In this document: piece after piece, positions 37,404-46,091 of the stretch | How the letters are laid out: every line of letters starts with the position of its first letter | Numbering within the stretch: the stretch's first letter is position 1 | DNA from: Geomicrobium halophilum | GTDB taxonomy: Bacteria > Bacillota > Bacilli > Bacillales > Marinococcaceae | Reading direction: 5' to 3' | NCBI RefSeq assembly: GCF_014207655.1 | Contig: NZ_JACHHJ010000001.1 | Coordinates: forward strand, 1,512,037-1,576,036 | DNA: 64,000 nucleotides | Notes under the pieces: generated by a model | The model's input: the letters and a program-made list of their open reading frames with translations, nothing else | Databases searched by the model: none | What the model was told of the DNA's origin: nothing | Program-made: the position numbers and the translations under genes

Positions 37404-37877
37404 CTAAAAAAGTTGCGGAAATGACTGCTGACGTAAGGCCTCGTAGAGGACGATTGCTGCCGAATTGGAAAGGTTAAGTGAACGAACTTGCGTATTCTGC
37501 GGTAAACGGATGCAACGGTCGGGGTACATCTCTGTAATCCACGTGGGCAAGCCCTTCGTTTCTTTTCCAAACACAAAAAAATACTCATGCTCAAGGTCAC
37601 TATAATCCCAAGATGTGTAAGGCACACTCCCCGTCGTTTCCACAAAGTAAAGGTTCTCCTCAGCTTTATCAGCCAAAAAATCTTCCAAGGAATCGTGATA
37701 CGCAATATTTACATGGGGCCAATAATCACATCCGGCCCGTTTCAACATCCGATCTTCCGTTGAAAAACCCAACGGGTGAATTAAATGAAGCGATGCCCCT
37801 GTTCCCGCGCAAGAACGGGCAATATTCCCTGTATTCGCAGGGATCTCTGGTTCATGCAAAACGATATGTAACGACAT
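37404..37877 (-). CDS. trmL: tRNA (cytidine/uridine-2'-O-)-methyltransferase TrmL (SPOUT)
   Basis: A 157-residue SPOUT methyltransferase that methylates the wobble ribose of tRNA-Leu isoacceptors. Motifs: EIPANTGNIARSCAGTGASL near the N-terminus, EYFFVFGKETKGLP in the middle and RSLNLSNSAAIVLYEALRQ in the C-terminal knot. In B. subtilis the gene (cspR) is next to yhbB, as here. It starts at ATG with AAAGGTGG upstream. Confidence 0.93.
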   Translation of the reverse strand: MSLHIVLHEPEIPANTGNIARSCAGTGASLHLIHPLGFSTEDRMLKRAGCDYWPHVNIAYHDSLEDFLADKAEENLYFVETTGSVPYTSWDYSDLEHEYFFVFGKETKGLPTWITEMYPDRCIRLPQNTQVRSLNLSNSAAIVLYEALRQQSFPQLF

Positions 37878-38029
37878 CCCATATAGCCACCTTTACCTAT
37901 GATCACGGAGTAATTATAACATATTGGGTTCTTTTTAGCTCTTTGCCCGACATCCGAGTCAATTACTGCACATTTTACTCCTATTTCCACATTCCACTTC
38001 TAGCATGATTGATATAACCAGACTACTAT

Positions 38030-38595
38030 TGGAGCGAGCCCTGTACATGTGGCACAAGCCGTCTCGTTCGCAGCTGCTGACTTCAACGATTGGAACACGG
38101 TACTCTATACGTCCCCCCATACTCACGCTTCCACTAAAGTTTACGGCGTTCTGATGACAAACGATTAATACGAGCGATTTATGGGGCCGCCAACATCTAT
38201 CTTGACTATTTTCTTAACATCCCTGCTTCCAAGCTACCTACCGGTGATTTCAGATCGGCAAGAGCATTCATTAAACATCGGTGAATTTTTACAGCTATTG
38301 GATAAGCAGCAACAAAGCGAAATTCATTATGGAGACAACAAAACTAAATTATTCAACACATTAGGGCAAGCCTAGGTACGGAAAGGCGCCAACTTCCACT
38401 CCTACCAAATGGACGAAGTGATCATTGGGCCGAAGAAAACGATTCATTTGCGGGACAAGCAAGAGAAACGAAGATCATCACCCTATCCCGTTACCTCGCT
38501 GACTATTCTCCAATTCCTCAACAAATACCGCATATTTGCGACATTGCTTGGCGGTTACATTTAGGTGAAAAGTTATTTGGAGGAGCAGATTAATA
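38030..38595 (+). pseudogene. decayed coding region, identity unknown
   Basis: Plus-strand frames continue across several breaks with protein-like sequence: SFAAADFNDWNTVLYTSPHT, ASTKVYGVLMTND, RAIYGAANIYLDYFLNIPAS, KLPTGDFRSARAFIKHR and ANFHSYQMDEVIIG. At least three frameshifts or stops separate the pieces. I do not recognise the family. The region fills the gap between trmL and yhbB, where B. subtilis has no gene. Confidence 0.5.
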
Positions 38596-38674
38596 AAGGG
38601 TCAATATCAGCTCGACCCAGTGGGGACATGACCCTCTATTTGACTCATTTACTTCTTCCCAATGTTGTAGCAGC

Positions 38675-39586
38675 TCACGTAAACGTATCATTAATATGGA
38701 AAAATTTATAAGTGATATTAGGTGTCCAAGCTGATGAATCTTCATAACTCCAATAGCGATTACGGCTGTTTTCGGTTTGGGCATTAACGAGAGGCTCTTG
38801 ATTGCCATCTTTCATGACCACAATAGTATTATGATCCCAGTGACCATCGCCTTCAAAATCGTAACAAATAATATCACCTGGTTGGAGATCTTTGGCCCGT
38901 TCTACTTCTTTCGCGGTCAACCCTTTTGTCGCGCCACTTAAATACCAGCGCATTGAATGGGCTACTGCCCAACTATAACTCCAGTTATCGCCGGTGTACC
39001 ACCAACCTTTCCCACGATCAGGCTCTCCGTGCATAGGTGCTCCTCCGGCTGCTAAACATTGTGAAATAAAGTTTGTGCAATTATCCGTAAAATGATGATA
39101 TTGGGGGTTGTAGTCATCCCACCAACGTTCCGCATATTTGACTGCCTCCAGCCGGTTATATGAACGACGTTTCTGCCCAGAGCGCTGTAGCAAAGGCGCA
39201 GATCCTTCGCGTGCATACTGATCGATATGGGCAGCCTTCGGCAAGCTGATTCGTTCATCATGAACCATTTCATCACCTGTGAAAACAGCTTTTCGGCGTT
39301 CCCGGCACTCTTCCATGTAATACCTTTCGTTTGTATGCATAAAGCGGGCATAATCATAAAAATAATCAACATATCTACGCCCCTCGATAGAAAGCATTCG
39401 ATAGGGTGTTATCTGCCCGCTAACCTTTAAAACGCGACTCTCCCGATCTTTCATGTGCTGTTGCTCCCGCTGTAAACACTTGCGTTGCGCTTTAGGAATG
39501 GTCTTGATTTCTGTTCCGTCTAAATAAGATTGATTTAATTGTGTGAGATGCCTCTCAAATAACAACTCCGTTTCCTTATCCATCAT
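38675..39586 (-). CDS. yhbB: YhbB-like putative amidase-domain protein
   Basis: A 303-residue protein whose C-terminal 160 residues form an Amidase_6-type cysteine peptidase-like domain. Signatures are DDYNPQYHHFTDNCTNFISQ with the putative nucleophilic Cys, WSYSWAVAHSMRWY, LQPGDIICYDFEGDGHWDH with the His, and PLVNAQTENSRNRYW. The N-terminal half is charged and helical with no signal peptide. A cell-wall or spore-related role is assumed for the family. The ATG at 39586 follows GGGGAGA; a longer frame is unsupported. Synteny with trmL and queG supports the name. Confidence 0.82.
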   Translation of the reverse strand: MMDKETELLFERHLTQLNQSYLDGTEIKTIPKAQRKCLQREQQHMKDRESRVLKVSGQITPYRMLSIEGRRYVDYFYDYARFMHTNERYYMEECRERRKAVFTGDEMVHDERISLPKAAHIDQYAREGSAPLLQRSGQKRRSYNRLEAVKYAERWWDDYNPQYHHFTDNCTNFISQCLAAGGAPMHGEPDRGKGWWYTGDNWSYSWAVAHSMRWYLSGATKGLTAKEVERAKDLQPGDIICYDFEGDGHWDHNTIVVMKDGNQEPLVNAQTENSRNRYWSYEDSSAWTPNITYKFFHINDTFT

Positions 39587-39794
39587 ACTCTCCCCTTTAT
39601 CTGGATTAGACGAGAAGACTCCCCTCCGAGATTGAACAGGCGGGAGTTGAATCTCCGTACGCAATAAAGATCAATCCATGCTAAGCTCTAACCACCGGGA
39701 CGACAGGATATCGTTTTTAGAAATCCACGTAACATTCAAAACAGGACTGTTACTACGATATGTAACAACAATAGGTAAACATCACTATAAAAAA

Positions 39795-39818
39795 AAGATA
39801 GGTGTTGACACCCATCTT
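39795..39818 (-). terminator. terminator of the queG-ogt unit
   Basis: On the minus strand AAGATGGGTG...CACCTATCTT is followed by a run of T residues. It overlaps the last two bases of the ogt stop codon. Confidence 0.8.
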
Positions 39819-40314
39819 AAGCTCCTTCCAATTCCAGTAACATTTTCTTTTTATCCAACCCCCCGCCGTAACCGACCATGGATCCATTACTGCCAATAAC
39901 CCGGTGACAGGGAATAATAATAGGCAGGGGATTTTGGTTGTTTGCAGAACCAACCGCACGAACAGCTTTCGGTGCATGGATAGCGGTTGCCACTTGTTTG
40001 TAGGATTGGGTTTCCCCATATGGAATTCTTTTCAAAACCCCCCACACGTTTTTCTGAAAAGGGGTTCCATACAAATCAACAGGGAAGCTGAATGTTCTTC
40101 GATCTCCTTGAAAATATTCCTGCAACTCTTCTTTTATTCGGGCAAAATACTCATCTTCACGATCGATCTCCCGACCTATGTTTCTTTTGACCATCCATGC
40201 CTGTATTTTCACGGCGTTCTGCTCATAGCCCCCAAACAACAGCTGACATAAACCATTTTCAGTCGCGGCAAGGGTAATCTTGCCACATGGACTATCCATT
40301 TCAGTCACTTTCAC
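39817..40314 (-). CDS. ogt: methylated-DNA--protein-cysteine methyltransferase
   Basis: A 165-residue DNA repair protein that removes methyl groups from O6-methylguanine by transfer to its own Cys. The active site reads NPLPIIIPCHRVIGSNGSMV, and the DNA-binding helix YGETQSYKQVATAI precedes it. The start is GTG with AAGGGGG upstream. It lies 24 bases after queG and is probably co-transcribed with it; B. subtilis lacks ogt at this place. Confidence 0.94.
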   Translation of the reverse strand: MKVTEMDSPCGKITLAATENGLCQLLFGGYEQNAVKIQAWMVKRNIGREIDREDEYFARIKEELQEYFQGDRRTFSFPVDLYGTPFQKNVWGVLKRIPYGETQSYKQVATAIHAPKAVRAVGSANNQNPLPIIIPCHRVIGSNGSMVGYGGGLDKKKMLLELEGA

Positions 40315-40338
40315 TTCAATAGCTACCCCCTTACCTGG

Positions 40339-41484
40339 TTATCGGTCCACTTGCTCTTTTGTTTTTCTTAAAGCCTTCTCGATTTCTTCGATGACCTCTT
40401 TTTCTTCTTCCTTTTCTCCAGCCGTTTCTAATTCATCCACCGCCTGTGATGTACCTATTTCTCCCAATGACCAGGCAGCGGTGCCGCGAATCACCGGTCG
40501 GGGATCATTCACGAGCAATGTTTGAAGTTTGGGAACAGCCCCTTCCTCCCGAAAGTGTCCGAGGGCAATGATGGCATTTCTTTGAATAGGTTTTTTTCCA
40601 CGCCAAGATCCTGCCATCTTTCCATAGGTCTCTTTAAACTCCCGGTTGGAAATCGAGAGCAGCGGGAGTAGTTCTGGCTTCACCCTCTCCGGATCGGGTG
40701 TGAATTCCGGTTGATATTCTTCCCCTTTTCCTTTATTTTCTGGACAAACCACCTGGCATGTGTCACATCCGTATAGGCGATTACCGATCTTTTTTCTAAA
40801 CCGTTCTGGAATCATTTCTTTCGTTTGGGTGAGAAAAGCAATGCATTTATTCGAATCAAGCTGTCCTCCCTGAACGAGCGCCCCGGTCGGGCAAGCATCT
40901 ACACATTTATTGCATGTGCCACATTGGTCATCAATCGGCGTGTCTGGCTCAAAAGCAATGGTCGTAATCATGTCTCCCAAATATACGTAAGAACCAAACT
41001 CCGGGGTGATGATCGCGCAGTTTTTGCCGCTCCAGCCGATTCCTGCCCGCTCAGCAACTGCCCGGTCTGATAAAGCTCCTGTATCAACCATGGAAGCCAT
41101 CTTCGCGCCTGGGACACGTTCCCGGATGAAGGCCTCCAGTTTTTGTAGACGATCGTTTAACACGGTATGGTAGTCTTCACCCCAAGACGCACGGCAAAAA
41201 AGCCCGCGGCGCTTACCCTTTACACCCTTAGGAGGGTTCTCCAGCTTTGCTGGATAAGCAAGGGCAATGCTAATAATCGTTTTAGCGTATGGCAATAACC
41301 GCTCAGGTTCTGTTCGCTCGTCAATATCACCTTTTTCAAACCCTGATTGATACCCAAGTTGCTGTTGCGTTTTTAGTCGCTCCTTCAAGGTCAAAAACGG
41401 ATCTGCAGTGGCAAAACCAATTTTATCAATTCCAATGGTTTTACTGTATGCAACGAGTTCGTCCTTCAATTGGGCGTTTGTCAT
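40339..41484 (-). CDS. queG: epoxyqueuosine reductase QueG with HEAT-like C-terminus
   Basis: A 381-residue cobalamin- and Fe-S-dependent enzyme that carries out the last step of queuosine synthesis in tRNA. Two 4Fe-4S motifs are present: CGTCNKCVDACPTGALVQGG and CDTCQVVCPENKG. The N-terminal half has the cobalamin domain (MASMVDTGALSDRAVAERAG). The last 110 residues carry HEAT-like repeats (RNAIIALGHFREEGAVPKLQ). The ATG at 41484 has AGAAGGTG upstream and gives a length close to B. subtilis QueG. The upstream TGC-rich extension was rejected. Confidence 0.94.
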   Translation of the reverse strand: MTNAQLKDELVAYSKTIGIDKIGFATADPFLTLKERLKTQQQLGYQSGFEKGDIDERTEPERLLPYAKTIISIALAYPAKLENPPKGVKGKRRGLFCRASWGEDYHTVLNDRLQKLEAFIRERVPGAKMASMVDTGALSDRAVAERAGIGWSGKNCAIITPEFGSYVYLGDMITTIAFEPDTPIDDQCGTCNKCVDACPTGALVQGGQLDSNKCIAFLTQTKEMIPERFRKKIGNRLYGCDTCQVVCPENKGKGEEYQPEFTPDPERVKPELLPLLSISNREFKETYGKMAGSWRGKKPIQRNAIIALGHFREEGAVPKLQTLLVNDPRPVIRGTAAWSLGEIGTSQAVDELETAGEKEEEKEVIEEIEKALRKTKEQVDR

Positions 41485-41558
41485 GCATTTCACCTTCTTG
41501 CACACATTCTTTCTATGATAAACTTAAGGCATTCGTTCGAAAATATGGAGGCCGTTTT

Positions 41559-42251
41559 ATGATTCCAATTTCTTTACAAAACCAATTATTTGAGACTGTT
41601 CCCGATTTTAAGATCGGATGTGTTCAATATGAATCAATCGTTGTTGATAAGCCGCCGAAAGAGCTTTCGGGACGTATTGAGCTTTTTCAGCAAACAGTTG
41701 AACTTGATTTGGCTGAACAGTCTGTTACCTATTATGAAGGCGTAAAAGAGTGGAGACAAGTCTTTAAACAACTTGGCATGGATCCAGGTCGGTATCGCCC
41801 ATCACATGAAGCTTTATTTCGACGCGTAAAACAGGGAAAAGGGGATATCTGGTCAGAATCCTCGGCCATTGCGTTGAATAACTTTTTCTCCCTTTATTAT
41901 CAAATGCCAATGGGTTTATATGATTTGGAACAAGTGAAAGGAACAGTGGAAGTTCGATTAGGGATAGTTGAAGATGAATATGAAGGCTTAAACGGGCGCA
42001 GGAATAGAATGGAAGGGAAATTGACAAGCTCGGATCAAAACGGGGCTTTCGGAAGCCCGATCGTAGACAGCAAGCGCACTTCAGTCTCCTGGGAAACAAC
42101 AAAAGGACTGCACCTGTTTTATTTACAGCCTTCAATCCCCATCAGTGATGCAGAAGCGCTGACGAATAGACTCGGAGAAATGTTCCAACAAGTTCATGGC
42201 GGGAACTTCGAAGCGGCTGTACTCTCTAGGTACAAGCCGCATGTGGGGTGA
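41559..42251 (+). CDS. B3/B4 domain protein (PheRS beta-like tRNA-binding domain)
   Basis: A 230-residue soluble protein containing a B3/B4 domain like that of phenylalanyl-tRNA synthetase beta. KEWRQVFKQLGMDPGRYRPS and ALFRRVKQGKGDIWSESSAI, followed by ALNNFFSLYYQMPMGLYDLE, are the family's conserved core. Stand-alone members may edit or bind tRNA or amino acids, which is unproven. The ATG at 41559 has TATGGAGG seven bases upstream. It is divergent from queG. Confidence 0.85.
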   Translation: MIPISLQNQLFETVPDFKIGCVQYESIVVDKPPKELSGRIELFQQTVELDLAEQSVTYYEGVKEWRQVFKQLGMDPGRYRPSHEALFRRVKQGKGDIWSESSAIALNNFFSLYYQMPMGLYDLEQVKGTVEVRLGIVEDEYEGLNGRRNRMEGKLTSSDQNGAFGSPIVDSKRTSVSWETTKGLHLFYLQPSIPISDAEALTNRLGEMFQQVHGGNFEAAVLSRYKPHVG

Positions 42252-42254
42252 AAC

Positions 42255-42356
42255 TTATTTACTTTTATAAGACAAAGTACGAATGACAGCATACGCCCCG
42301 TATACAAAACCAAGAACACCGAGAAGGATGAGACCCAACATCAAAAAGCTATACAA
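42255..42356 (-). CDS. 33-residue single-pass membrane protein, unknown
   Basis: From a TTG at 42356 the frame reads LYSFLMLGLILLGVLGFVYG and AYAVIRTLSYKSK: one membrane helix with a basic C-terminal end. AAAAGGAGGGC is seven bases upstream, which is the main support. It converges on the B3/B4 gene with three bases between the stops. Confidence 0.6.
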   Translation of the reverse strand: MYSFLMLGLILLGVLGFVYGAYAVIRTLSYKSK

Positions 42357-42442
42357 CGAAAGCCCTCCTTTTCGGGTATTTTCACGCAAAAACAGCAAAC
42401 TTATTCATTCCGTACAAATTAGAAAAGAGGGAGACATTCCCA

Positions 42443-42613
42443 ATGACTGCACTCAGGGTTTTCGAAACCGTTAGTTTTATTGCATTAACTATAATTGCTA
42501 TCCTTCTAATTACGGATACATTAAACGACGCAAACTTCTTATTATTGGCGCTTGTCATCGTCATTATACTCGTCAACTTTGTATGGAGAATTAAGGTACA
42601 CAAGAAAAGTTGA
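42443..42613 (+). CDS. 56-residue two-helix membrane protein, unknown
   Basis: MTALRVFETVSFIALTIIAI followed by a second hydrophobic stretch (NFLLLALVIVIILVNFVW) and a Lys-rich end. AGAGGGAGA precedes the ATG at good distance. It lies between another small membrane protein and the spore protein tlp. Confidence 0.65.
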   Translation: MTALRVFETVSFIALTIIAILLITDTLNDANFLLLALVIVIILVNFVWRIKVHKKS

Positions 42614-42670
42614 ACTACGAATATCCTCCCTTTTACGGTGGCATATTAAAACCCCAAGGAGGGATGTATG

Positions 42671-42901
42671 ATGGCGAAACCAGATGACCGGTCCAACAAC
42701 CCAGAACGAATCGAAAATAACATTGGTCATACGTTGCAAAATATGAATGAAGCCAGAGATTTTGAAAAAGCACACGAACATGAACTAAGTGAAAAAGATA
42801 AACAAGAAATCGAAGCCAAAAATGAACGCCGCGCTGAAAGTATTGAAGGTATGCGCGACGAAATTAAAGATGAAGTGAATGATCAAAGGCATCACGAATA
42901 A
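42671..42901 (+). CDS. tlp: small acid-soluble spore protein Tlp
   Basis: A 76-residue hydrophilic protein beginning MAKPDDRSNNPERIENNIGH and ending with the Tlp core NERRAESIEGMRDEIKDEVN. Tlp is a minor forespore-specific SASP, usually under sigma-G. The ATG at 42671 was preferred over the adjacent one at 42668 because it restores the canonical N-terminus and better spacing from GGAGGG. It is the last chromosomal gene before the integrative element. Confidence 0.92.
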   Translation: MAKPDDRSNNPERIENNIGHTLQNMNEARDFEKAHEHELSEKDKQEIEAKNERRAESIEGMRDEIKDEVNDQRHHE

Positions 42902-43089
42902 TATACCCAGGCATGATGAGCGTTACATACGCCGTCATGCCTTACTTGATTCATCCCTTCCTTTGTGTCTGCCAGCCTGTCTTTCAAATCATGGACGACG
43001 AATTATCAGATGTGGTGTTAACACGAGGCTGTCAGCCAGGCTGTCAGCCAGTAATTTTTGCAGCATCTTCTCGACTTGCCCCCATAAAA

Positions 43090-43124
43090 ATAACGTACCT
43101 CTTTCACTGAGAGAGGTACGTTAT
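43090..43124. terminator. bidirectional terminator left of the integrative element
   Basis: ATAACGTACCTCT and AGAGGTACGTTAT pair perfectly over 13 bp. Just upstream GGCTGTCAGCCA is tandemly repeated (about 43028-43052). Confidence 0.85.
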
Positions 43125-43208
43125 AATTTAATTAACTGTTATATACGCGATTTTTTCGTCTGATTTTCCTGTTGATGGTCTGTTTAGACCAGTGGTATAT
43201 CAATGTTT

Positions 43209-43267
43209 AATGGTAGCGATGGTGGGATTCGAACCCACACTTCCGAAGAAACGCGATTTTGAGTCGC
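43209..43267 (-). repeat. left attachment site, partial tRNA-Leu copy
   Basis: Identical over 59 bases to 58635-58693: from two bases beyond the CCA end through T-arm, variable arm and anticodon loop. The 5' half of the tRNA is missing here, so it is not a functional gene. Confidence 0.93.
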
Positions 43268-43515
43268 TTAATAACCTCGGAAAGCTAAAAGTATGCCAAC
43301 CGTCCATTTGTGCGCACATATAGCGAAAATAAAGCAAACTACCGCTCTCTCTTAATTGTTATATTACATTGTAAGCGATAACGAGCGAAAATACAAGCCA
43401 TAAATTTCCGCAATCATACGGCTACGGCAGAACGTCCAAATAACGCAATTAGATGGACGATGGTGCGCGAACTTCTAAACTACCGCGCTGTACGTCGATT
43501 CTCTGCACAAAAATT

Positions 43516-43539
43516 GCCCGGTGCGTTAATGCGCCGGGC
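43516..43539. terminator. bidirectional terminator
   Basis: GCCCGGTGCG and GCGCCGGGC form a stem with T-runs on both sides, just past the stop of the XRE-type gene. Confidence 0.85.
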
Positions 43540-43548
43540 TTTTTCACG

Positions 43549-43773
43549 TTAAATATCCCAAAAATTTTTCGCTTCCACATCGTGGCCAGCTTCACGTAAA
43601 CAATCCAGTATCTTCCTTGCGCTTGCCAAAGAAGGTAAATTGTCATCTGATTTCGCTAATCGGCTTATAGTATTCCGGCTAACGCCGCTCCTTTTCGATA
43701 GTTCCCGTTGACTTATCGAATGTGCGTCTATGTAATGGCCGAACCTCGACCGTGGTTTTCCTAGGCCTGTCAT
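43549..43773 (-). CDS. XRE-family HTH regulator
   Basis: A 74-residue DNA-binding protein that is almost entirely a Cro/CI-type helix-turn-helix (SISQRELSKRSGVSRNTISR, then SLASARKILDCL). The ATG at 43773 has AGGAGTGG eight bases upstream. It is transcribed away from the FtsK operon, and the CCTTAG repeat array lies between the two, so it is the best candidate to bind that array and control transfer or replication genes. Confidence 0.85.
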   Translation of the reverse strand: MTGLGKPRSRFGHYIDAHSISQRELSKRSGVSRNTISRLAKSDDNLPSLASARKILDCLREAGHDVEAKNFWDI

Positions 43774-43866
43774 ATGTACCACTCCTGGATCAAAAAGTAT
43801 GATTTCGATGTAAAATGTTGTGCATAATGGACAACCAGGGCGCAATAACATTTACTAAAGCAGTTG

Positions 43867-44028
43867 CCTTAGTTATTCGCCGCGCAGTTTTCTTATTCCT
43901 GCCTTAGCCGTTGCTAGTGTTAGTTTCCCGCCGATTACCTTAATTGTTTCGTTGTACTTTACCTTAGCTATTTCTAAGCATTTACCTTAGTTGCTGCCAA
44001 AGTATCTGCCTTAGTTTGGCTACCTTAG
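43867..44028. repeat. array of seven CCTTAG iteron-like repeats
   Basis: CCTTAG occurs at 43867, 43912, 43962, 43985, 44009 and 44023, and CCTTAA at 43938, all on the plus strand. Four consecutive steps are 23-26 bases; the first and last steps differ (45 and 14). The local consensus is T-G/A-CCTTAG-T. The array fills the divergent gap between the XRE gene and the rightward FtsK operon. It may be an operator array or an origin. Confidence 0.75.
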
Positions 44029-44088
44029 TTTTTGCTGTTTACAGCGCGGAATGAAGGGATATTGCGAATCTGTTTAAAGGGGGCAACA

Positions 44089-44298
44089 ATGATGGAAGTT
44101 GGGGTTGTGGCCGGAGGGTATGCAGTCGTGGTCGGCTGTGGCGCAATGTTGATCGGCGCCGCAGTTGCGGAAGGAGCGAGCGTTAAGCGTGAAAAGAAAA
44201 GGCTAGCGCTTGCGATAGCAAACGGCGTAGAGATTGCGCTTCCTTGGGTAATTATCGGCGGCCTACTACTATTTGTCTATTTGAATCCGCTTTTTTAA
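44089..44298 (+). CDS. 69-residue two-helix membrane protein of the element
   Basis: Two hydrophobic segments (VVAGGYAVVVGCGAMLIGAA and IALPWVIIGGLLLFVYLNPL) separated by a basic loop SVKREKKRLA. It precedes the FtsK-like gene by 13 bases and is likely co-transcribed, so a membrane partner for the translocase is an attractive guess. AAAGGGGGC precedes the ATG. Confidence 0.75.
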   Translation: MMEVGVVAGGYAVVVGCGAMLIGAAVAEGASVKREKKRLALAIANGVEIALPWVIIGGLLLFVYLNPLF

Positions 44299-44311
44299 GG
44301 AGTTGAAAAGT

Positions 44312-45496
44312 GTGAATGAGCGCCGAGCCAAACGCAAACTTAAACAGAAACTCACCGACTGCTTTCACGCCGCGGGTATTTACTTGGATTACAAAAGCGA
44401 CAAGGGCGGCAAGTATAAGCAATTTATTTATCCGAAAATTCACGACATTGACGCCACTGAACGCCGGCTACGCTTCGTGTTTACGTTGCCCAACGGTTTC
44501 GATCCGGTCGAAGTGACCAAAAAGAAGCACGTATTCCGGCAGTTTTTCGGCAGTAATACGGAAGTTGACGGCGACGACGTGAAAACGTTTGTGGTGCGCG
44601 TGTATGCGCAAGGACTATTAAAGTCGTTTAACTGGCGCTACGCCGACATTAATCCCGTTCTTGACGGCAAGGAGGTGCCGATATATTGCGGCAAGGACGC
44701 GGCCGGGTATCACGTCGCTTACGACATGACGGACTATCACCATCTGCTTATAGCGGGCGAAACGGGTAGCGGTAAATCAACGCAAGTAAGGAGTGTGCTT
44801 ACGTCCCTCATAAGGCACATGTCACCCGACCGCCTGCATATGTATCTTGCCGACATTAAACGTTCTGAGTTCCACGTTTTCCGTCATGTCGAGCATGTGC
44901 GTGAGCTTTGCACCGACGCCACACACTTACGCGCAGTATTGACGGACTTAGATGTAGAAATTGGGCGCCGTGGCGCTTTGCTCGAAAAATATGGCGCGGC
45001 GAATGTAACCGACCTTGCCGCCCCCGCGCCGCCGTTTATCCTGGTTTGCGTCGATGAGGTAGCGCTGCTCAAAGACGAAAAAGCCATAACGGACATCCTC
45101 GAAAAAATAAGCTCACAAGGGCGGGCGTTAGGTATGTTTCTAATCCTTTCGATGCAGCGCCCTGACGCGAAGGTACTTGACGGCAAATTAAAAGTCAATC
45201 TAACGGTGCGCATGGGCTTCCGCAGTGCTGACCGGATCAATAGCCGTATCATCGGCACGCCGGGCAGTGAAAAACTGAACGCGTCGGATAGTGGCCGTAT
45301 GCTTATGAAGCTCGAAGAAATAAATGAAGTGCAATCGCCCTGGCTGGACGTTGACGACGCGCGGACAATGCTTGACCCGTACCGCGTAGCGCCACCGCCG
45401 CCGCAGCCAACTGTCGAGGCGGCCGAGAAGGAAAAACCAGTGCCGCCGCAAGAAACGCCTAAGTTTGGGGTGTTGAACGTTGACGACGAAGAATAA
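44312..45496 (+). CDS. FtsK/SpoIIIE-type DNA translocase of the element
   Basis: A 394-residue P-loop ATPase. Walker A is GETGSGKST (about 149-157), Walker B FILVCVDE (about 242-249), followed by ISSQGRALGMFLILSMQRPD, the FtsK/TcpA-type motor signature. It has no membrane helices of its own and ends with a Pro-rich tail. Such proteins in integrative elements act as coupling proteins or as dsDNA translocases. The GTG at 44312 is nine bases after AAGGAG. The next gene starts inside its 3' end. Confidence 0.9.
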   Translation: MNERRAKRKLKQKLTDCFHAAGIYLDYKSDKGGKYKQFIYPKIHDIDATERRLRFVFTLPNGFDPVEVTKKKHVFRQFFGSNTEVDGDDVKTFVVRVYAQGLLKSFNWRYADINPVLDGKEVPIYCGKDAAGYHVAYDMTDYHHLLIAGETGSGKSTQVRSVLTSLIRHMSPDRLHMYLADIKRSEFHVFRHVEHVRELCTDATHLRAVLTDLDVEIGRRGALLEKYGAANVTDLAAPAPPFILVCVDEVALLKDEKAITDILEKISSQGRALGMFLILSMQRPDAKVLDGKLKVNLTVRMGFRSADRINSRIIGTPGSEKLNASDSGRMLMKLEEINEVQSPWLDVDDARTMLDPYRVAPPPPQPTVEAAEKEKPVPPQETPKFGVLNVDDEE

Positions 45497-46091
45497 ACGC
45501 GATAAGGCCATTATAAACGACCTTTCGCGGTTCCGGGTGTTGACGCGTGATCAATTGGTTGCGCTTCACTTTCGGGGCTTGCGACAGCCCGTAAAAAATT
45601 GCAACTTTGTTATGAAACGTTTGCGTCGAGACGGTGAAGTTAAGGCGCTAACGGACGGCAAGCAATACGTTTACATGCCGGCGGGCAGCACGATCAAAAA
45701 AGGCAGTACGAAAATACCGCACTTCTTGCGCATTGCCGACTTTTATCAAGAATTGTGCGAAATTGAACGGCCGCAAAGGTTTAAAGTGGAGCCGAAGATA
45801 GGAGAAAAAGGTACCGTTGAGCCGGACATTTTCATGATATGGAAGCAAGCGCCCTTTTTCGTGGAGTTGCAGCGGACGACGTACGGTCAACGAGTGTTTA
45901 ATGAAAAAATGGCGCGGTATGACCACTATTACCACGGCGGCGAATGGAAACGTTCAGACTGGCAGCCGTCCGGCGAATCTTTATTTCCGAACGTGTGGAT
46001 CATTACGTCACATCGGTATGAGGTTTCGGGAGATAAGCGACGGTCGTATCAGGTGTTGCAAACGGCAAGGGTGCGTGAGTTGTTTGGGTAA
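45480..46091 (+). CDS. replication-relaxation family protein
   Basis: A 203-residue protein of the replication-relaxation family, with an N-terminal winged helix (RDKAIINDLSRFRVLTRDQL, then VMKRLRRDGEVKALTDG) and a C-terminal nuclease-like part (PDIFMIWKQAPFFVELQRTT, RYDHYYHGGEW). Family members accompany FtsK-like proteins on plasmids and integrative elements and are thought to help replication or mobilisation. It starts at a TTG overlapping the end of the FtsK-like gene by 17 bases, so the two are translationally coupled. Confidence 0.8.
   Translation: MTTKNKRDKAIINDLSRFRVLTRDQLVALHFRGLRQPVKNCNFVMKRLRRDGEVKALTDGKQYVYMPAGSTIKKGSTKIPHFLRIADFYQELCEIERPQRFKVEPKIGEKGTVEPDIFMIWKQAPFFVELQRTTYGQRVFNEKMARYDHYYHGGEWKRSDWQPSGESLFPNVWIITSHRYEVSGDKRRSYQVLQTARVRELFG

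Noticed and set aside
43028..43052. Tandem GGCTGTCAGCCA repeats as a CRISPR seed
   Set aside because: Only two short adjacent copies without spacers. No CRISPR array was seen anywhere in the window.
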